From NCBI GenBank assembly GCA_052400665.1, contig JBQTGK010000003.1: a DNA stretch of 64,000 bases; one strand, written 5' to 3'. The position numbers were made by a program, and so were the translations under genes. Source of the DNA: JBQTGK01 sp052400665 (GTDB lineage: Bacteria > Bacteroidota > Bacteroidia > Bacteroidales > Marinifilaceae). Positions 25,089-33,697 of this stretch are shown here, piece by piece. Numbering within the stretch: position 1 is the first letter of the stretch; every line of letters starts with the position of its first letter. The notes beneath the pieces are model-generated. The model had not been told where the DNA came from. It made no database searches and saw nothing but the letters and a program-made list of their open reading frames with translations.

Positions 25089-26192
25089 ATGGATAGTTTG
25101 GATGACAAGAACAACAAGCGAATTCGAATTCTTCGCAAGTGTTTGAATAAAAATATTGCATTTTTTGCTTACTCATTACCAAATACAAAAGAAATTATTG
25201 CTGGAGTTCAAATTAAGAACGAGGCAAAAACGTATGAGGATTTATCTGATTTAGAAGGGTGTGAAGGTTTTGTGTTTTCTCCTTTCGATCAAAAAGGACC
25301 GCGAAAATCTTATTTTATTCGGAATGATATTGATTTTGATGATCCAATTACAGAGGATATTGAACTAATCGATAATTTTGTAGAAGAAGAAAGCCATATC
25401 CACGAAAGTGAGAGAGAGGAGTATGCGCAACAAATTGTTCGTATGCTTGATAAATTAAAACAGAAAAAGCTCGATAAAGTTATTCTATCGAGAATTTATG
25501 TTCTTAATAAACCTGGGCGATTACAGGCAATTTCTTATTTCTTAAAATTAAATGAGGCTTACCCAAATGCATTTGTTTCTATGCTTACTATTCCGAAAGT
25601 GGGATTGTGGATAGGTGCGAGTCCTGAAAGATTAATTGCAAGTAAGGGCAATAATCTGGAAACCGTGGCTTTGGCAGGCACACAAAAATTGGGATCGAGC
25701 CTAGTAGAAGATGTGGTTTGGGAGAGTAAGGAAATTGAAGAGCAGGCTTATGTAAGTAAGTATGTAGATAATTTATTGGAGAGTTCTAAAATATCAGATT
25801 ACAAGCGAATAGGACCTTTTACTAGCAGAGCCGGAAATATAGTTCATTTAAAAACCCGTTACCAGATTAATGCCCATTTAAATTTTCAACAGAAAAGTGA
25901 ATTTGTTCAGAATTTGCACCCAACGCCAGCCATTTGCGGATTGCCAAAAGAAAAAGCAATGGATTTAATTCGAAGCATTGAAAATCACGATAGAGAATAT
26001 TATGCGGGATATTTAGGCCCAATAAAAGCAGATGGAAACCTTTCTTTATTTGTGAATTTAAGGTGCATGAAGGTTTTTGAAAATAAAATGGCTCTTTATG
26101 TAGGCGGAGGTATTACTGCCGAATCGGATCCCGAAAAAGAGTGGGAAGAAACCTGTTTTAAAGCGCAAACTCTCTTAAATGTGATTAAATAG
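25089..26192 (+). CDS. menF: Isochorismate synthase
   Basis: A 367-aa chorismate-binding enzyme that converts chorismate to isochorismate, the first committed step of menaquinone synthesis. Conserved segments are KVILSRI, LTIPKVGLWIGASPERLIAS (about residues 161-180), TVALAGTQK, WESKEIEEQAYV, LHPTPAICGLPK (about 277-288) and YYAGYLGP, then GGGITAESDPEKEWEE at the C-terminus with the Mg2+-binding Glu. Shorter than E. coli MenF, as is usual in Bacteroidota. It sits between the thioesterase and menD. Confidence 0.94.
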   Translation: MDSLDDKNNKRIRILRKCLNKNIAFFAYSLPNTKEIIAGVQIKNEAKTYEDLSDLEGCEGFVFSPFDQKGPRKSYFIRNDIDFDDPITEDIELIDNFVEEESHIHESEREEYAQQIVRMLDKLKQKKLDKVILSRIYVLNKPGRLQAISYFLKLNEAYPNAFVSMLTIPKVGLWIGASPERLIASKGNNLETVALAGTQKLGSSLVEDVVWESKEIEEQAYVSKYVDNLLESSKISDYKRIGPFTSRAGNIVHLKTRYQINAHLNFQQKSEFVQNLHPTPAICGLPKEKAMDLIRSIENHDREYYAGYLGPIKADGNLSLFVNLRCMKVFENKMALYVGGGITAESDPEKEWEETCFKAQTLLNVIK

Positions 26193-26322
26193 GTGAAATT
26201 ATTTTAAATTTGGGGTGACTAAACACAAAGGCAAACGCAGGAAGTGAAACTATTTTCACAAGTGGAGTGAGCTATATATTATGATGTTAGATAAGATTTC
26301 TACAAGAGAAAAAAATAAAAAT

Positions 26323-28020
26323 ATGGAGCGAAAATGTTCAGATATTAAAGGAGTGAAAGAGCTTATTGATATCTGTTGGTCAAAAGGAATGGAATATGTT
26401 ATTGTTTCTCCGGGTTCCAGAAATGCTCCAATTAGCATCTCTTTTGCAAAAGATGAAAGAATAAAAAGCCTGGTGATTGTTGATGAACGATCGGCAGCTT
26501 ATTTTGCATTAGGAATTGCCCAACAAACCCGCAAACCGGTTGGTTTGGTTTGTACTTCGGGTACGGCTTTACTTAACTACGGACCCGCTGTAGCTGAGGC
26601 CTACTATCAAAGATTACCTTTGATTGTAATTTCGGCCGATAGACCAGCAGAATGGATTGGGCAGGATGATTCGCAGGCTTTACCGCAGGATAATGTGTTT
26701 GGGCAATTTGTAAAGGCTAGTTATCAGCTGCCTTTAGATGCCAATAATGAGGATGATTGCTGGTATTTGAATCGAATGGCTAATGAAGCTCTTACCAAAT
26801 GCCAAAATGATAGATTTGGCCCTGTTCATATTAATTTTCCGCTTAGGGAACCGTTGTATGGTGTTAAAAATTATCCGGATACAAACGAGCGCGTAATTGG
26901 CAAAATTAATTCTGTTGACGAACTAGCTGCTGATACAGTTGCTGCTATTGCTGATCTTATGAATTACAATCAGAAAATTCTGATTGTGGCAGGTTTGCTT
27001 TATCAGCAGGAAGAACTAAATGAGCTGGTTGGAAAATTGGCCAGAAATAAAAATGTTGTGGTTCTTACCGAATCGGTATCTAATCTTCATAGTAAAGAAT
27101 TTTTGCCTTGTATCGATCGGGTAATTTGTTCGATAAAGGAAGAAGAATTAGCCGATTTTAAACCCGATTTATTAATTAATTTTGGAGGTCCATTGGTTTC
27201 TAAAATGATAAAATCGTTTTTACGGGATGCTAAGCCTAAAGAGCACTGGTACATAGGTAAAGAGGATCATTTTATTGATACATTTAAAAATCTGACTTCC
27301 CATATTGATGTTTCTCCTTTGTCGTTTTTCAGGCAATTAGTACCTCTTATAAAAACGAGTGATAGCTTATTTTCAGAGATTTGGAAAATGAGAGATGCCG
27401 AAATAGCTGACATTCATGCCGAATATGTTTCGAAAATTGAATGGAGCGATCTAAAAGCTTTTGAGCAGATTTTAAAAGTGATTCCTGAAGGTGGAAATTT
27501 ACAACTGGCCAACTCATCGGTTGTACGTTATGCACAGCTTTTTAAAACATCGCATAAACTAACTTATAATTCGAACAGAGGAACCAGTGGAATTGATGGT
27601 TGTACCTCAACAGCGGCAGGTGCGGCTTTGGTAAATGAAAATAGTACGACCTTAATAACTGGTGATATTAGTTTCTTTTACGATTCCAATGCTTTGTGGA
27701 ATAAATATCTTAAGCCGAATCTTAAAATTATTCTGATTAACAATGGAGGAGGAGGTATTTTCCGATTTATATCTGGACCATCGGGAGTTGATGAGCTGGA
27801 AGAATATTTTGAAGCGGTTCAGGAATACAAAGCCGATAAACTGGCCGAAACTTATGGCTTAAATTATTTTTATGCCGAAAATCAAACGGAAGTTGAAGAA
27901 ATACTTCCTGTTTTTTATGCAGCAAACGAAAAAGCTGCTGTTCTTGAAATTAAAACCCCAAGAACGATAAACGATCAAGTGTTAATTAATTATTTCAAAA
28001 CTATAAAAGCTAAGGTATGA
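26323..28020 (+). CDS. menD: SEPHCHC synthase (2-succinyl-5-enolpyruvyl-6-hydroxy-3-cyclohexene-1-carboxylate synthase)
   Basis: A thiamine-diphosphate enzyme of about 565 aa that adds the succinic semialdehyde unit from 2-oxoglutarate to isochorismate. It has VVSPGSRNAPIS-like IVSPGSRNAPIS, DERSAAYFALGIAQ (the ThDP-activating Glu), TSGTALLNYGPAVAEAYY, ISADRPAEW and, in the ThDP-binding C-terminal domain, GDISFFYDSNALW and INNGGGGIF. An ATG 42 bp upstream is in frame, but it would add only a Lys/Asn-rich tail unlike the family, so the inner ATG is preferred. It overlaps menB by 4 bp. Confidence 0.94.
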   Translation: MERKCSDIKGVKELIDICWSKGMEYVIVSPGSRNAPISISFAKDERIKSLVIVDERSAAYFALGIAQQTRKPVGLVCTSGTALLNYGPAVAEAYYQRLPLIVISADRPAEWIGQDDSQALPQDNVFGQFVKASYQLPLDANNEDDCWYLNRMANEALTKCQNDRFGPVHINFPLREPLYGVKNYPDTNERVIGKINSVDELAADTVAAIADLMNYNQKILIVAGLLYQQEELNELVGKLARNKNVVVLTESVSNLHSKEFLPCIDRVICSIKEEELADFKPDLLINFGGPLVSKMIKSFLRDAKPKEHWYIGKEDHFIDTFKNLTSHIDVSPLSFFRQLVPLIKTSDSLFSEIWKMRDAEIADIHAEYVSKIEWSDLKAFEQILKVIPEGGNLQLANSSVVRYAQLFKTSHKLTYNSNRGTSGIDGCTSTAAGAALVNENSTTLITGDISFFYDSNALWNKYLKPNLKIILINNGGGGIFRFISGPSGVDELEEYFEAVQEYKADKLAETYGLNYFYAENQTEVEEILPVFYAANEKAAVLEIKTPRTINDQVLINYFKTIKAKV

Positions 28021-28841
28021 CAACAAGAAAGTGGACTACCATTAAAGAATACGAAGATATTAAATTCGATTTTTTCGAAGGGATAGCAAAAATTACAATC
28101 AATCGTCCTGAGGTGTATAATGCATTTCGTCCGCAAACCAATTTCGATATGCTCGACGCCATGGATATTTGCCGCGAACGCAGTGATATTGGTGTAATTG
28201 TGTTTACAGGAGCTGGCGATAAAGCTTTTTGTTCGGGTGGCGATCAAAATGTAAAAGGTGTAGGTGGTTATATTGATGATAAAGGTGTACCTCGCTTAAA
28301 TGTTTTGGATTTGCATAAGGCAATTCGTTCTATGCCCAAGCCGGTTATTGCTATGGTTAACGGTTATGCTATTGGTGGCGGACATGTTCTTCATGTGGTT
28401 TGCGATTTAACCATTGCTTCCGAGAATGCTAAATTTGGTCAAACGGGTCCTAAAGTAGGTAGTTTCGATGCCGGATTTGGATCTTCTTATCTGGCTCGTC
28501 AGGTTGGTCAGAAAAAAGCGCGTGAAATTTGGTTCCTTTGCAAGCAATACACAGCAGCCGAGGCCGAAGAAATGGGAATGGTAAATAAAGTAGTACCATT
28601 AGAGCAATTGGAAGATGAAACTGTAGATTGGTGTAAAACCATGCTTATGCGCAGCCCAATGGCTCTTCGTATGATTAAACGCGGATTAAATGCAGAACTA
28701 GACGGACAACGTGGATTAATGGAATTTGCAGGCGATGCTACTATGATGTATTACCTAATGGAAGAAGCACAGGAAGGCAAGCATGCATTTCTGGAGAAAC
28801 GTGATCCTGAATTCCAGAAATTTCCAAAATTCCCAGGATAA
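28017..28841 (+). CDS. menB: 1,4-Dihydroxy-2-naphthoyl-CoA synthase
   Basis: A 274-aa crotonase-fold enzyme that cyclises o-succinylbenzoyl-CoA. Typical MenB segments are INRPEVYNAFRPQT, FCSGGDQNVKG (about residues 77-87), NGYAIGGGHVLHVVCDLTIA (oxyanion hole, about 121-140), GPKVGSFDAGFGSSYLAR and REIWFLCKQY. The ATGA overlap with menD indicates translational coupling. It is the last gene of the first men cluster. Confidence 0.96.
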   Translation: MTTRKWTTIKEYEDIKFDFFEGIAKITINRPEVYNAFRPQTNFDMLDAMDICRERSDIGVIVFTGAGDKAFCSGGDQNVKGVGGYIDDKGVPRLNVLDLHKAIRSMPKPVIAMVNGYAIGGGHVLHVVCDLTIASENAKFGQTGPKVGSFDAGFGSSYLARQVGQKKAREIWFLCKQYTAAEAEEMGMVNKVVPLEQLEDETVDWCKTMLMRSPMALRMIKRGLNAELDGQRGLMEFAGDATMMYYLMEEAQEGKHAFLEKRDPEFQKFPKFPG

Positions 28842-28877
28842 ATTCAATTCCGAATTTAGAATTACAAAGATATAAAT

Positions 28878-29061
28878 TGATGCTCTCACTTTTGGTGGGG
28901 GTATCAATTCATACATCCCCCTTCAAAGGGGAATAGGGTCGTCTTGTTATAATCCCTACTCTCGAGAGGGGAGTAAGTGCAGTGGTGCAGCCATGTTTAT
29001 TATCGGAGGGAAGTTAATTAATTTTGATGCTCTTACTCCTAGTGCGGCTATCAATAATAGA
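28878..29061. repeat. REP-like intergenic element with hairpins and diverged direct repeats
   Basis: A block richer in G+C than its surroundings. Its left end TTGATGCTCTCAC...GTGGGGGTATCAA can pair over 13 positions (including G-U). A diverged direct copy, TTGATGCTCTTAC...GTGCGGCTATCAA, ends the block. Between lie CCCCCTTCAAAGGGG and CTCTCGAGAGGGGAG hairpins. It resembles the mobile intergenic repeats seen in Bacteroidota genomes; other copies would prove it. Confidence 0.45.
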
Positions 29062-29084
29062 TGCCTATACTAAATCTGCAATAC

Positions 29085-29609
29085 ATGATAGAATTAAAAC
29101 CTCTGCATGAGCTTCATGCTCAATATTTCTACAACTGGTTTCAAGATGAAGAAGTGATTCGTTATTCTTTATCGATATTTCAAAAACTACAAACAGAAGA
29201 TCAAGTAAGGGATTGGCTTACTGAAACCATAAATGATACCAAAGTCTATAAGCAGGGGATATTTTTGGAAAATACCGATCGCTTGATTGGCTATGCCGGT
29301 ATTTGCGATTTATCTGTGAGTAATAAATCAGGTGAATATTTTATTTTTATTGGCGATAAAACATATTGGGGAAAAGGTGTAGGAACTGAGGTAACAAAGA
29401 AAGTTCTGCAGATTGGATTCGAAGAATTGGATTTGAACAGAATCATGCTAACTGTTTTAGAACCCAATATTGGTGGTCTTAAGGCTTACCAACGAGCAGG
29501 ATTTACCATTGAAGGCAAATTGCGCGAAGCCTGTTATCGTAATGATGAATTTCACGATAAATTAGTGATGTCGGTTTTGAAGGGGGAGTTTGAGTTCTTA
29601 GACCATTAG
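29085..29609 (+). CDS. GNAT-family N-acetyltransferase (RimJ/RimL type)
   Basis: About 174 aa. MIELKPLHELHAQYFYNWFQD is a usual RimJ/RimL N-terminus, so the second in-frame ATG is preferred over one 24 bp upstream that lies at the edge of a repeat. The acetyl-CoA site is GKGVGTEVTKKVLQIGF (motif A), followed by NRIMLTVLEPNIGGLKAYQRAGF (motif B), and GKLREACYRNDEFHDKLVMS is typical of this subgroup. The acceptor is unknown (protein N-terminus, amino sugar or polyamine). Confidence 0.85.
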   Translation: MIELKPLHELHAQYFYNWFQDEEVIRYSLSIFQKLQTEDQVRDWLTETINDTKVYKQGIFLENTDRLIGYAGICDLSVSNKSGEYFIFIGDKTYWGKGVGTEVTKKVLQIGFEELDLNRIMLTVLEPNIGGLKAYQRAGFTIEGKLREACYRNDEFHDKLVMSVLKGEFEFLDH

Positions 29610-29689
29610 TTTACGATTTATTAGTATTGAAAACTGTATGGCATTGTACGATTAAGAGTCACCAAATTGCTTCCGACGGATAAAGTAGG

Positions 29690-30350
29690 CGAAATTTATG
29701 TGGCAAAATGCTCTCGATAGATGGAGTTGTTAAAATCCACGTGGCAAAATGCTCTCGATAGATAGAGTTGGTAAAATCCACATGGCAAAATGCTCTCGAT
29801 AGGTGGAGTTGTTAAAATCCACATGGCAAAATGCTCTCGATAGATGGAGTTGTTAAAATCCACGTGGCAAAATGCTCTCGATAGATAGAGTTGTTAAAAT
29901 CCACGTGGCAAAATGCTCTCGATAGGTGGAGTTGTTAAAATCCACGTGGCAAAATGCTCTCGATAGNNNNNNNNNNNNNNNNNNNNNNNNNNNNNNNNNN
30001 NNNNNNNNNNNNNNNNNNNNNNNNNNNNNNNNNNNNNNNNNNNNNNNNNNNNNNNNNNNNNNNGGAGTTGTTAAAATCCACGTGGCAAAATGCTCTCGAT
30101 AGGTGGAGTTGTTAAAATCCACGTGGCAAAATGCTCTCGATAGATGGAGTTGTTAAAATCCATGTGGCAAAATGCTCTCGATAGGTGGAGTTGTTAAAAT
30201 CCACGTGGCAAAATGCTCTCGATAGGTGGAGTTGTTAAAATCCACGTGGCAAAATGCTCTCGATAGATGGAGTTGTTAAAATCCACGTGGCAAAATGCTC
30301 TCGATAGGTGGAGTTGTTAAAATCCACATGGCAAAATGCTCTCGACGATC
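29690..30350. repeat. 41-bp tandem repeat (minisatellite)
   Basis: Unit TGGCAAAATGCTCTCGATAG then RTGGAGTTGTTAAAATCCACG, head to tail, with a period of exactly 41 bp: copies start at 29701, 29742, 29783, 29824, 29865, 29906, 29947, then after an N run at 30083, 30124, 30165, 30206, 30247, 30288, 30329. Variants are mostly transitions. CCACGTGG, an 8-bp palindrome, spans each junction. Both flanks hold decayed units (TAAAGTAGG on each side). The period is not a multiple of 3, so a repeat protein is unlikely. Confidence 0.95.
29967..30063. other. Assembly gap of 97 N inside the tandem repeat
   Basis: The N run is not in register with the 41-bp period: the flanking copy starts are 136 bp apart, 3.3 units. 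So the true length and copy number of the array are unknown. Confidence 0.95.
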
Positions 30351-30530
30351 AGAGTTAGTCAAATCCAAGCGGTAAAATATTATCGAAGGGCATAAAGTAG
30401 GAAATTCAGATTGGAAAAATCACTATGCAAATTGTTTATTGAGAATCTGACTGATTTCGGTTAAATTTATTCTGTATTGAGTAAAGACCTAGCATGCTAC
30501 GCCCCTGTATTGCGAACTTCGTGGTTATTC

Positions 30531-31106
30531 CTACAAATTTCCTTTTAATTCCAATTCCTCTGCTACCTCTTTCATGGCCTCAATGCAATCGTGAATTAAA
30601 TCAGGAATCTCGATGTTTAACATTTCGGCCCCACGCTCAATAACTGTTCTGTCTACTCCGGCAGCAAAGCGTTTGTTTTTCCAGTTGCGTTTCACCGATT
30701 TTACTTTCATATCCAACACCGATTTCGATGGGCGGATTAGGGCTGTAGTCCTTATTAATCCCGTTAGTTCATCAACTGCATATAAAGTTTTTTCGAGAGT
30801 AGTTTTGGGAACTACTTTGGTACAGGTAAGATAAGCATGACTTTCAACAGCACGAATATATTCGTCGGGCCAATTTTCTGATTCTAGAATTTCTCGTGTT
30901 TTTTTACAGTGTTGTTCAGGGAATTTATCCCAATCTAAATCGTGAACCAGACCTATAACGCCCCATTTTTCTTCATTTTCTCCATGTTTTCGGGCATAAT
31001 ATCGCATGCAGGCTTCAACAGCTTTGGCATGAATTAGTAGGCTTGGATTTTCGGTGTAAGTAGTTAGTAAATTATATGCTTCTTGGCGTGTAGGAATTTT
31101 ACTCAT
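30531..31106 (-). CDS. HD-domain hydrolase
   Basis: A 191-aa HD-superfamily protein. Metal ligands are visible as H (LLIHAKAVEACMRYYA, about residue 26), HD (GLVHDLDWDKFP, about 55) and the later H and D of ESHAYL and VDELTGLI, the pattern of small HDIG-type phosphohydrolases. The substrate is unknown. It lies 11 bp downstream of the sensor kinase gene on the same strand and is probably cotranscribed with it. Confidence 0.85.
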   Translation of the reverse strand: MSKIPTRQEAYNLLTTYTENPSLLIHAKAVEACMRYYARKHGENEEKWGVIGLVHDLDWDKFPEQHCKKTREILESENWPDEYIRAVESHAYLTCTKVVPKTTLEKTLYAVDELTGLIRTTALIRPSKSVLDMKVKSVKRNWKNKRFAAGVDRTVIERGAEMLNIEIPDLIHDCIEAMKEVAEELELKGNL

Positions 31107-31117
31107 CTGTTTAATTT

Positions 31118-32983
31118 CTAATTTTCTTTAAAAATAACCGTAAAAGTTGAACCTGCATCTATCTGACTATTAATTTGCATTTCGCCATTAATAATTTCCA
31201 GATAATCGAGTACAGTACATAAACCTAATCCGGTTGTTCTTTGTCCCGATAAACCTTCTTTTCTGATTGGTGATTTTTTGTAAATACTTTCAACAACATG
31301 CGGAGGCATTCCAATACCATTGTCTTTTATCTCTACATAAACACAATTATTTTTGCTATAACTGCTAATGATTACGCTACCATTTTTATGGCTAAATTTC
31401 ATGGCATTTTGAACGATATTACGAATAATAAATTTGCAGATATTTTTGTCGGTATTCAGCACTAGGTTTTCTTGTAGTTTGGTTTCAAAATTTATATTTC
31501 CAAGGTTAATTTGAAATGTTTTACAAGTATCAAGTATGATTTCGTTTACATCGAATTGAGATATTTCTATGGTTGGACCTTCTTTCGATTGATTGATTCC
31601 CCAGTAAAAAAGATCATCAAGTAAAGCATTGGTTTGAGTGGCCACATGTAGCAAATCTTTTTCCAGATTTTCACCTTCCGGAGGATTTAATTTAAAATCT
31701 TCATCATTTAAAAGGCCCGAAATACCTAGTATAACACCAATAGAACCTCTAAGATCGTGGGCCAGAATAGAAAAGAATTTATTTTTATCAGTAATTGCTT
31801 GCTGTAATTCCGAGTTGGTTTTATTTAATTCGGATGTTTTTTCAGAGACAAGAACTTTTAAATGCTCGGCTCTTTTTTGTTTGCTTTTTAACCAAATTAG
31901 AAGAGTAAAAATAATTACAATTAAAATAATTACACAAGCCAAACTTATTTTAAGAAGAAAATCACTAGTCTCTGGCTGATTAATTGTTTGACTTCCTTTA
32001 GGTAATTGGGCAGCTTTTATGTCAAAATTAATCATTTCGTTATGGTCAAAAATATAAGTATTTTCCAGCTCGGTATATTGAGGAATCGATTGGCTGCCCG
32101 ATTCGATTATTTTAAGAGCTAGCAGGGCTGCATTTTTTCCCTGTTGGTATCCACTGGTAATTTTTCCTCCAAAAATTCCCTTGTTTAAATAAAAGTCCCA
32201 CGAACCAAAAATCGGTACATTAGATACTTTTTTAATGGTATTAATGCCATTACGGTAAGAGATAAATTTATTGTTCTTATCACGATTAAGTACCAATAAA
32301 TAAATTGCGCAAGAATCGCTTAATTTGGATACTTTTTCTTGCAAACTTTCAATGGAAAAATCGGAAAAGACTTCGAAGTTTAACTCATTTTTAAAAAAAG
32401 GCAATACTTTTCGAAGTTCATTAGTAATCGCTTTGCCAGTTATGGTATTATCGTTAATTATCAGTATGTTTTTTCTTTGTGGAAATATTTTTTTTATTGA
32501 AGATAGGGTTCCATAATGATCTGCTTTTTCTCCAAATCCGTGAAAATTAGGATATTTATGAAGGATTTCAGGATTTAAATTATTTACTCCACAGTAAATT
32601 ACGGGTATGTTCGGGTAAAATTGATTTCCATGTTTACACATAAAGTCGAAAGCAGCATTATCGGCAACAATAATTGCTTTAAAGGGGATGTCTTTTGCTT
32701 TTGTTTTATAAATATTCTGAAGTGCAAGTTGATAGGCGTCGTTATCATTGCGTTTAATATCTAAATACTCAAAAACCAAATTAATATGATGGTTTTGATT
32801 CATCACATTTAATATGCCACTGGAAATACTATCTGTCCACTCAAGTCCCTGATGATAGCTTTGCAATATTAGTACATCATATTCTTTAGTAACGATATCT
32901 TTTGCAGAAGAAGAAAAATAGCTAGTTAAAGTTAGTAATAAGCAGAAAAGTAATAGGGGAAAATTGCTTTTGAGTTTATGCAT
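31118..32983 (-). CDS. Hybrid membrane sensor histidine kinase with ABC-substrate-binding-like sensor
   Basis: 621 aa. A signal peptide or first membrane helix (LLLFCLLLTLTSYF) precedes a periplasmic domain of about 300 residues that looks like the ABC_sub_bind (PF04392) fold: YDVLILQSYHQGLEWTDS, IPFKAIIVADNAAFDFM, YPNIPVIYCGVNN, GTLSSIKKIFPQRKNILII. A helix at about 343-365 crosses the membrane, followed by a coiled coil, HisKA with FFSILAHDLRG (His at about 408) and an HATPase with NIVQNAMKFSH, DNGIGMP and TTGLGLCTVLDYL. It has no receiver domain and no adjacent response regulator. The ligand is unknown, perhaps a small organic molecule. Confidence 0.88.
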   Translation of the reverse strand: MHKLKSNFPLLLFCLLLTLTSYFSSSAKDIVTKEYDVLILQSYHQGLEWTDSISSGILNVMNQNHHINLVFEYLDIKRNDNDAYQLALQNIYKTKAKDIPFKAIIVADNAAFDFMCKHGNQFYPNIPVIYCGVNNLNPEILHKYPNFHGFGEKADHYGTLSSIKKIFPQRKNILIINDNTITGKAITNELRKVLPFFKNELNFEVFSDFSIESLQEKVSKLSDSCAIYLLVLNRDKNNKFISYRNGINTIKKVSNVPIFGSWDFYLNKGIFGGKITSGYQQGKNAALLALKIIESGSQSIPQYTELENTYIFDHNEMINFDIKAAQLPKGSQTINQPETSDFLLKISLACVIILIVIIFTLLIWLKSKQKRAEHLKVLVSEKTSELNKTNSELQQAITDKNKFFSILAHDLRGSIGVILGISGLLNDEDFKLNPPEGENLEKDLLHVATQTNALLDDLFYWGINQSKEGPTIEISQFDVNEIILDTCKTFQINLGNINFETKLQENLVLNTDKNICKFIIRNIVQNAMKFSHKNGSVIISSYSKNNCVYVEIKDNGIGMPPHVVESIYKKSPIRKEGLSGQRTTGLGLCTVLDYLEIINGEMQINSQIDAGSTFTVIFKEN

Positions 32984-33119
32984 TACTTTAAATTTTGGGT
33001 TATTTACACTATACGCTTATTGATATTGTAAGTTATATAAGCAGGATATCTCTAGCTAATTCTTTTTTAAACCAAATTTAAATAGTAGATTTAAGAATTA
33101 AAGATCTGAAATTAATGTT

Positions 33120-33488
33120 ATGAAGAAACATAGTACTACAAGACGAGGTTTTTTTGCAAGATTAGGTTTGACTATTGGTGCTGCAGCTTTTATTGAAACA
33201 GAGGCTTTGGCTGATATTAGTTTAAATCAGACTTCGAGTCGTGAAGAGCGTGATGCTTTTCTTTTTCAATACGAAAAGTGGGTTGATCAGTATATAGAAG
33301 TGGTTGAAGAGGAAAAGAAAAGTGCAGTAAATATCGAAAATAAAAAACGAATTATGGAGCTTTCGGATGAGGCGCAATCCTGGCAAAGTAAAATTAAAGA
33401 ATACATACAGCATGATGATTTTAAAGATAAATACATTGCATTATCTAAGAAACTTGCCAATACTATTACTCCAGAACTAGAATCATAA
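33120..33488 (+). CDS. Small secreted protein with twin-arginine signal
   Basis: 122 aa. The N-terminus TTRRGFFARLGLTIGAAAFIETEALA is a Tat signal: R-R-x-F-F, a hydrophobic stretch and an A-x-A-like cleavage site (EALA); the mature part is about 90 residues, charged and helical (FQYEKWVDQYIEVVEEEKK), with no Cys or metal motif. Tat export usually serves folded or cofactor-bearing proteins, so a small helical cargo is unusual; it may travel with a partner. I recognise no family. Confidence 0.7.
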   Translation: MKKHSTTRRGFFARLGLTIGAAAFIETEALADISLNQTSSREERDAFLFQYEKWVDQYIEVVEEEKKSAVNIENKKRIMELSDEAQSWQSKIKEYIQHDDFKDKYIALSKKLANTITPELES

Positions 33489-33521
33489 ATCTTTAAATCA
33501 ATTATTTAGTCAACAATTAGG

Positions 33522-33548
33522 GCGATGCATAGCATCGCTTTTTTTTGT
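33522..33548 (+). terminator. Terminator of the Tat-signal gene
   Basis: GCGATGC-ATA-GCATCGC stem followed by eight T. Confidence 0.88.
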
Positions 33549-33654
33549 TTGAGTTTTTTTAGTGCAGAATTATTTTACGAATTACTATTTTGAAAGACAG
33601 ACTTATGATATAAGCCTGAAACTGATCCTGTTTTTTAGCTTCTGTTGGCAAGTC

Positions 33655-33662
33655 TATTTTTG
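33655..33662 (+). promoter_or_regulatory. -7 box (TATTTTTG) before menA
   Basis: Exact TAnnTTTG match 35 bp before the ATG; a T-rich stretch stands at the -33 position. It would start the menA-menC-menE unit. Confidence 0.45.
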
Positions 33663-33697
33663 CTAACTTTAAGCACTAAATATTATCGAATATAACT

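Noticed and set aside
29853..30122. Minus-strand open frame across the N run
   Set aside because: The frame consists of tandem repeat plus N; the period is not a multiple of 3 and there is no start context.
29690..30350. CRISPR array
   Set aside because: Units of 41 bp are contiguous with no variable spacers, and no cas genes are nearby; it is a plain tandem repeat.
33643..33668. Sigma-54 promoter before menA
   Set aside because: TGGCA and TTGCT are present but 3 bp too far apart; the TATTTTTG box is a better explanation.
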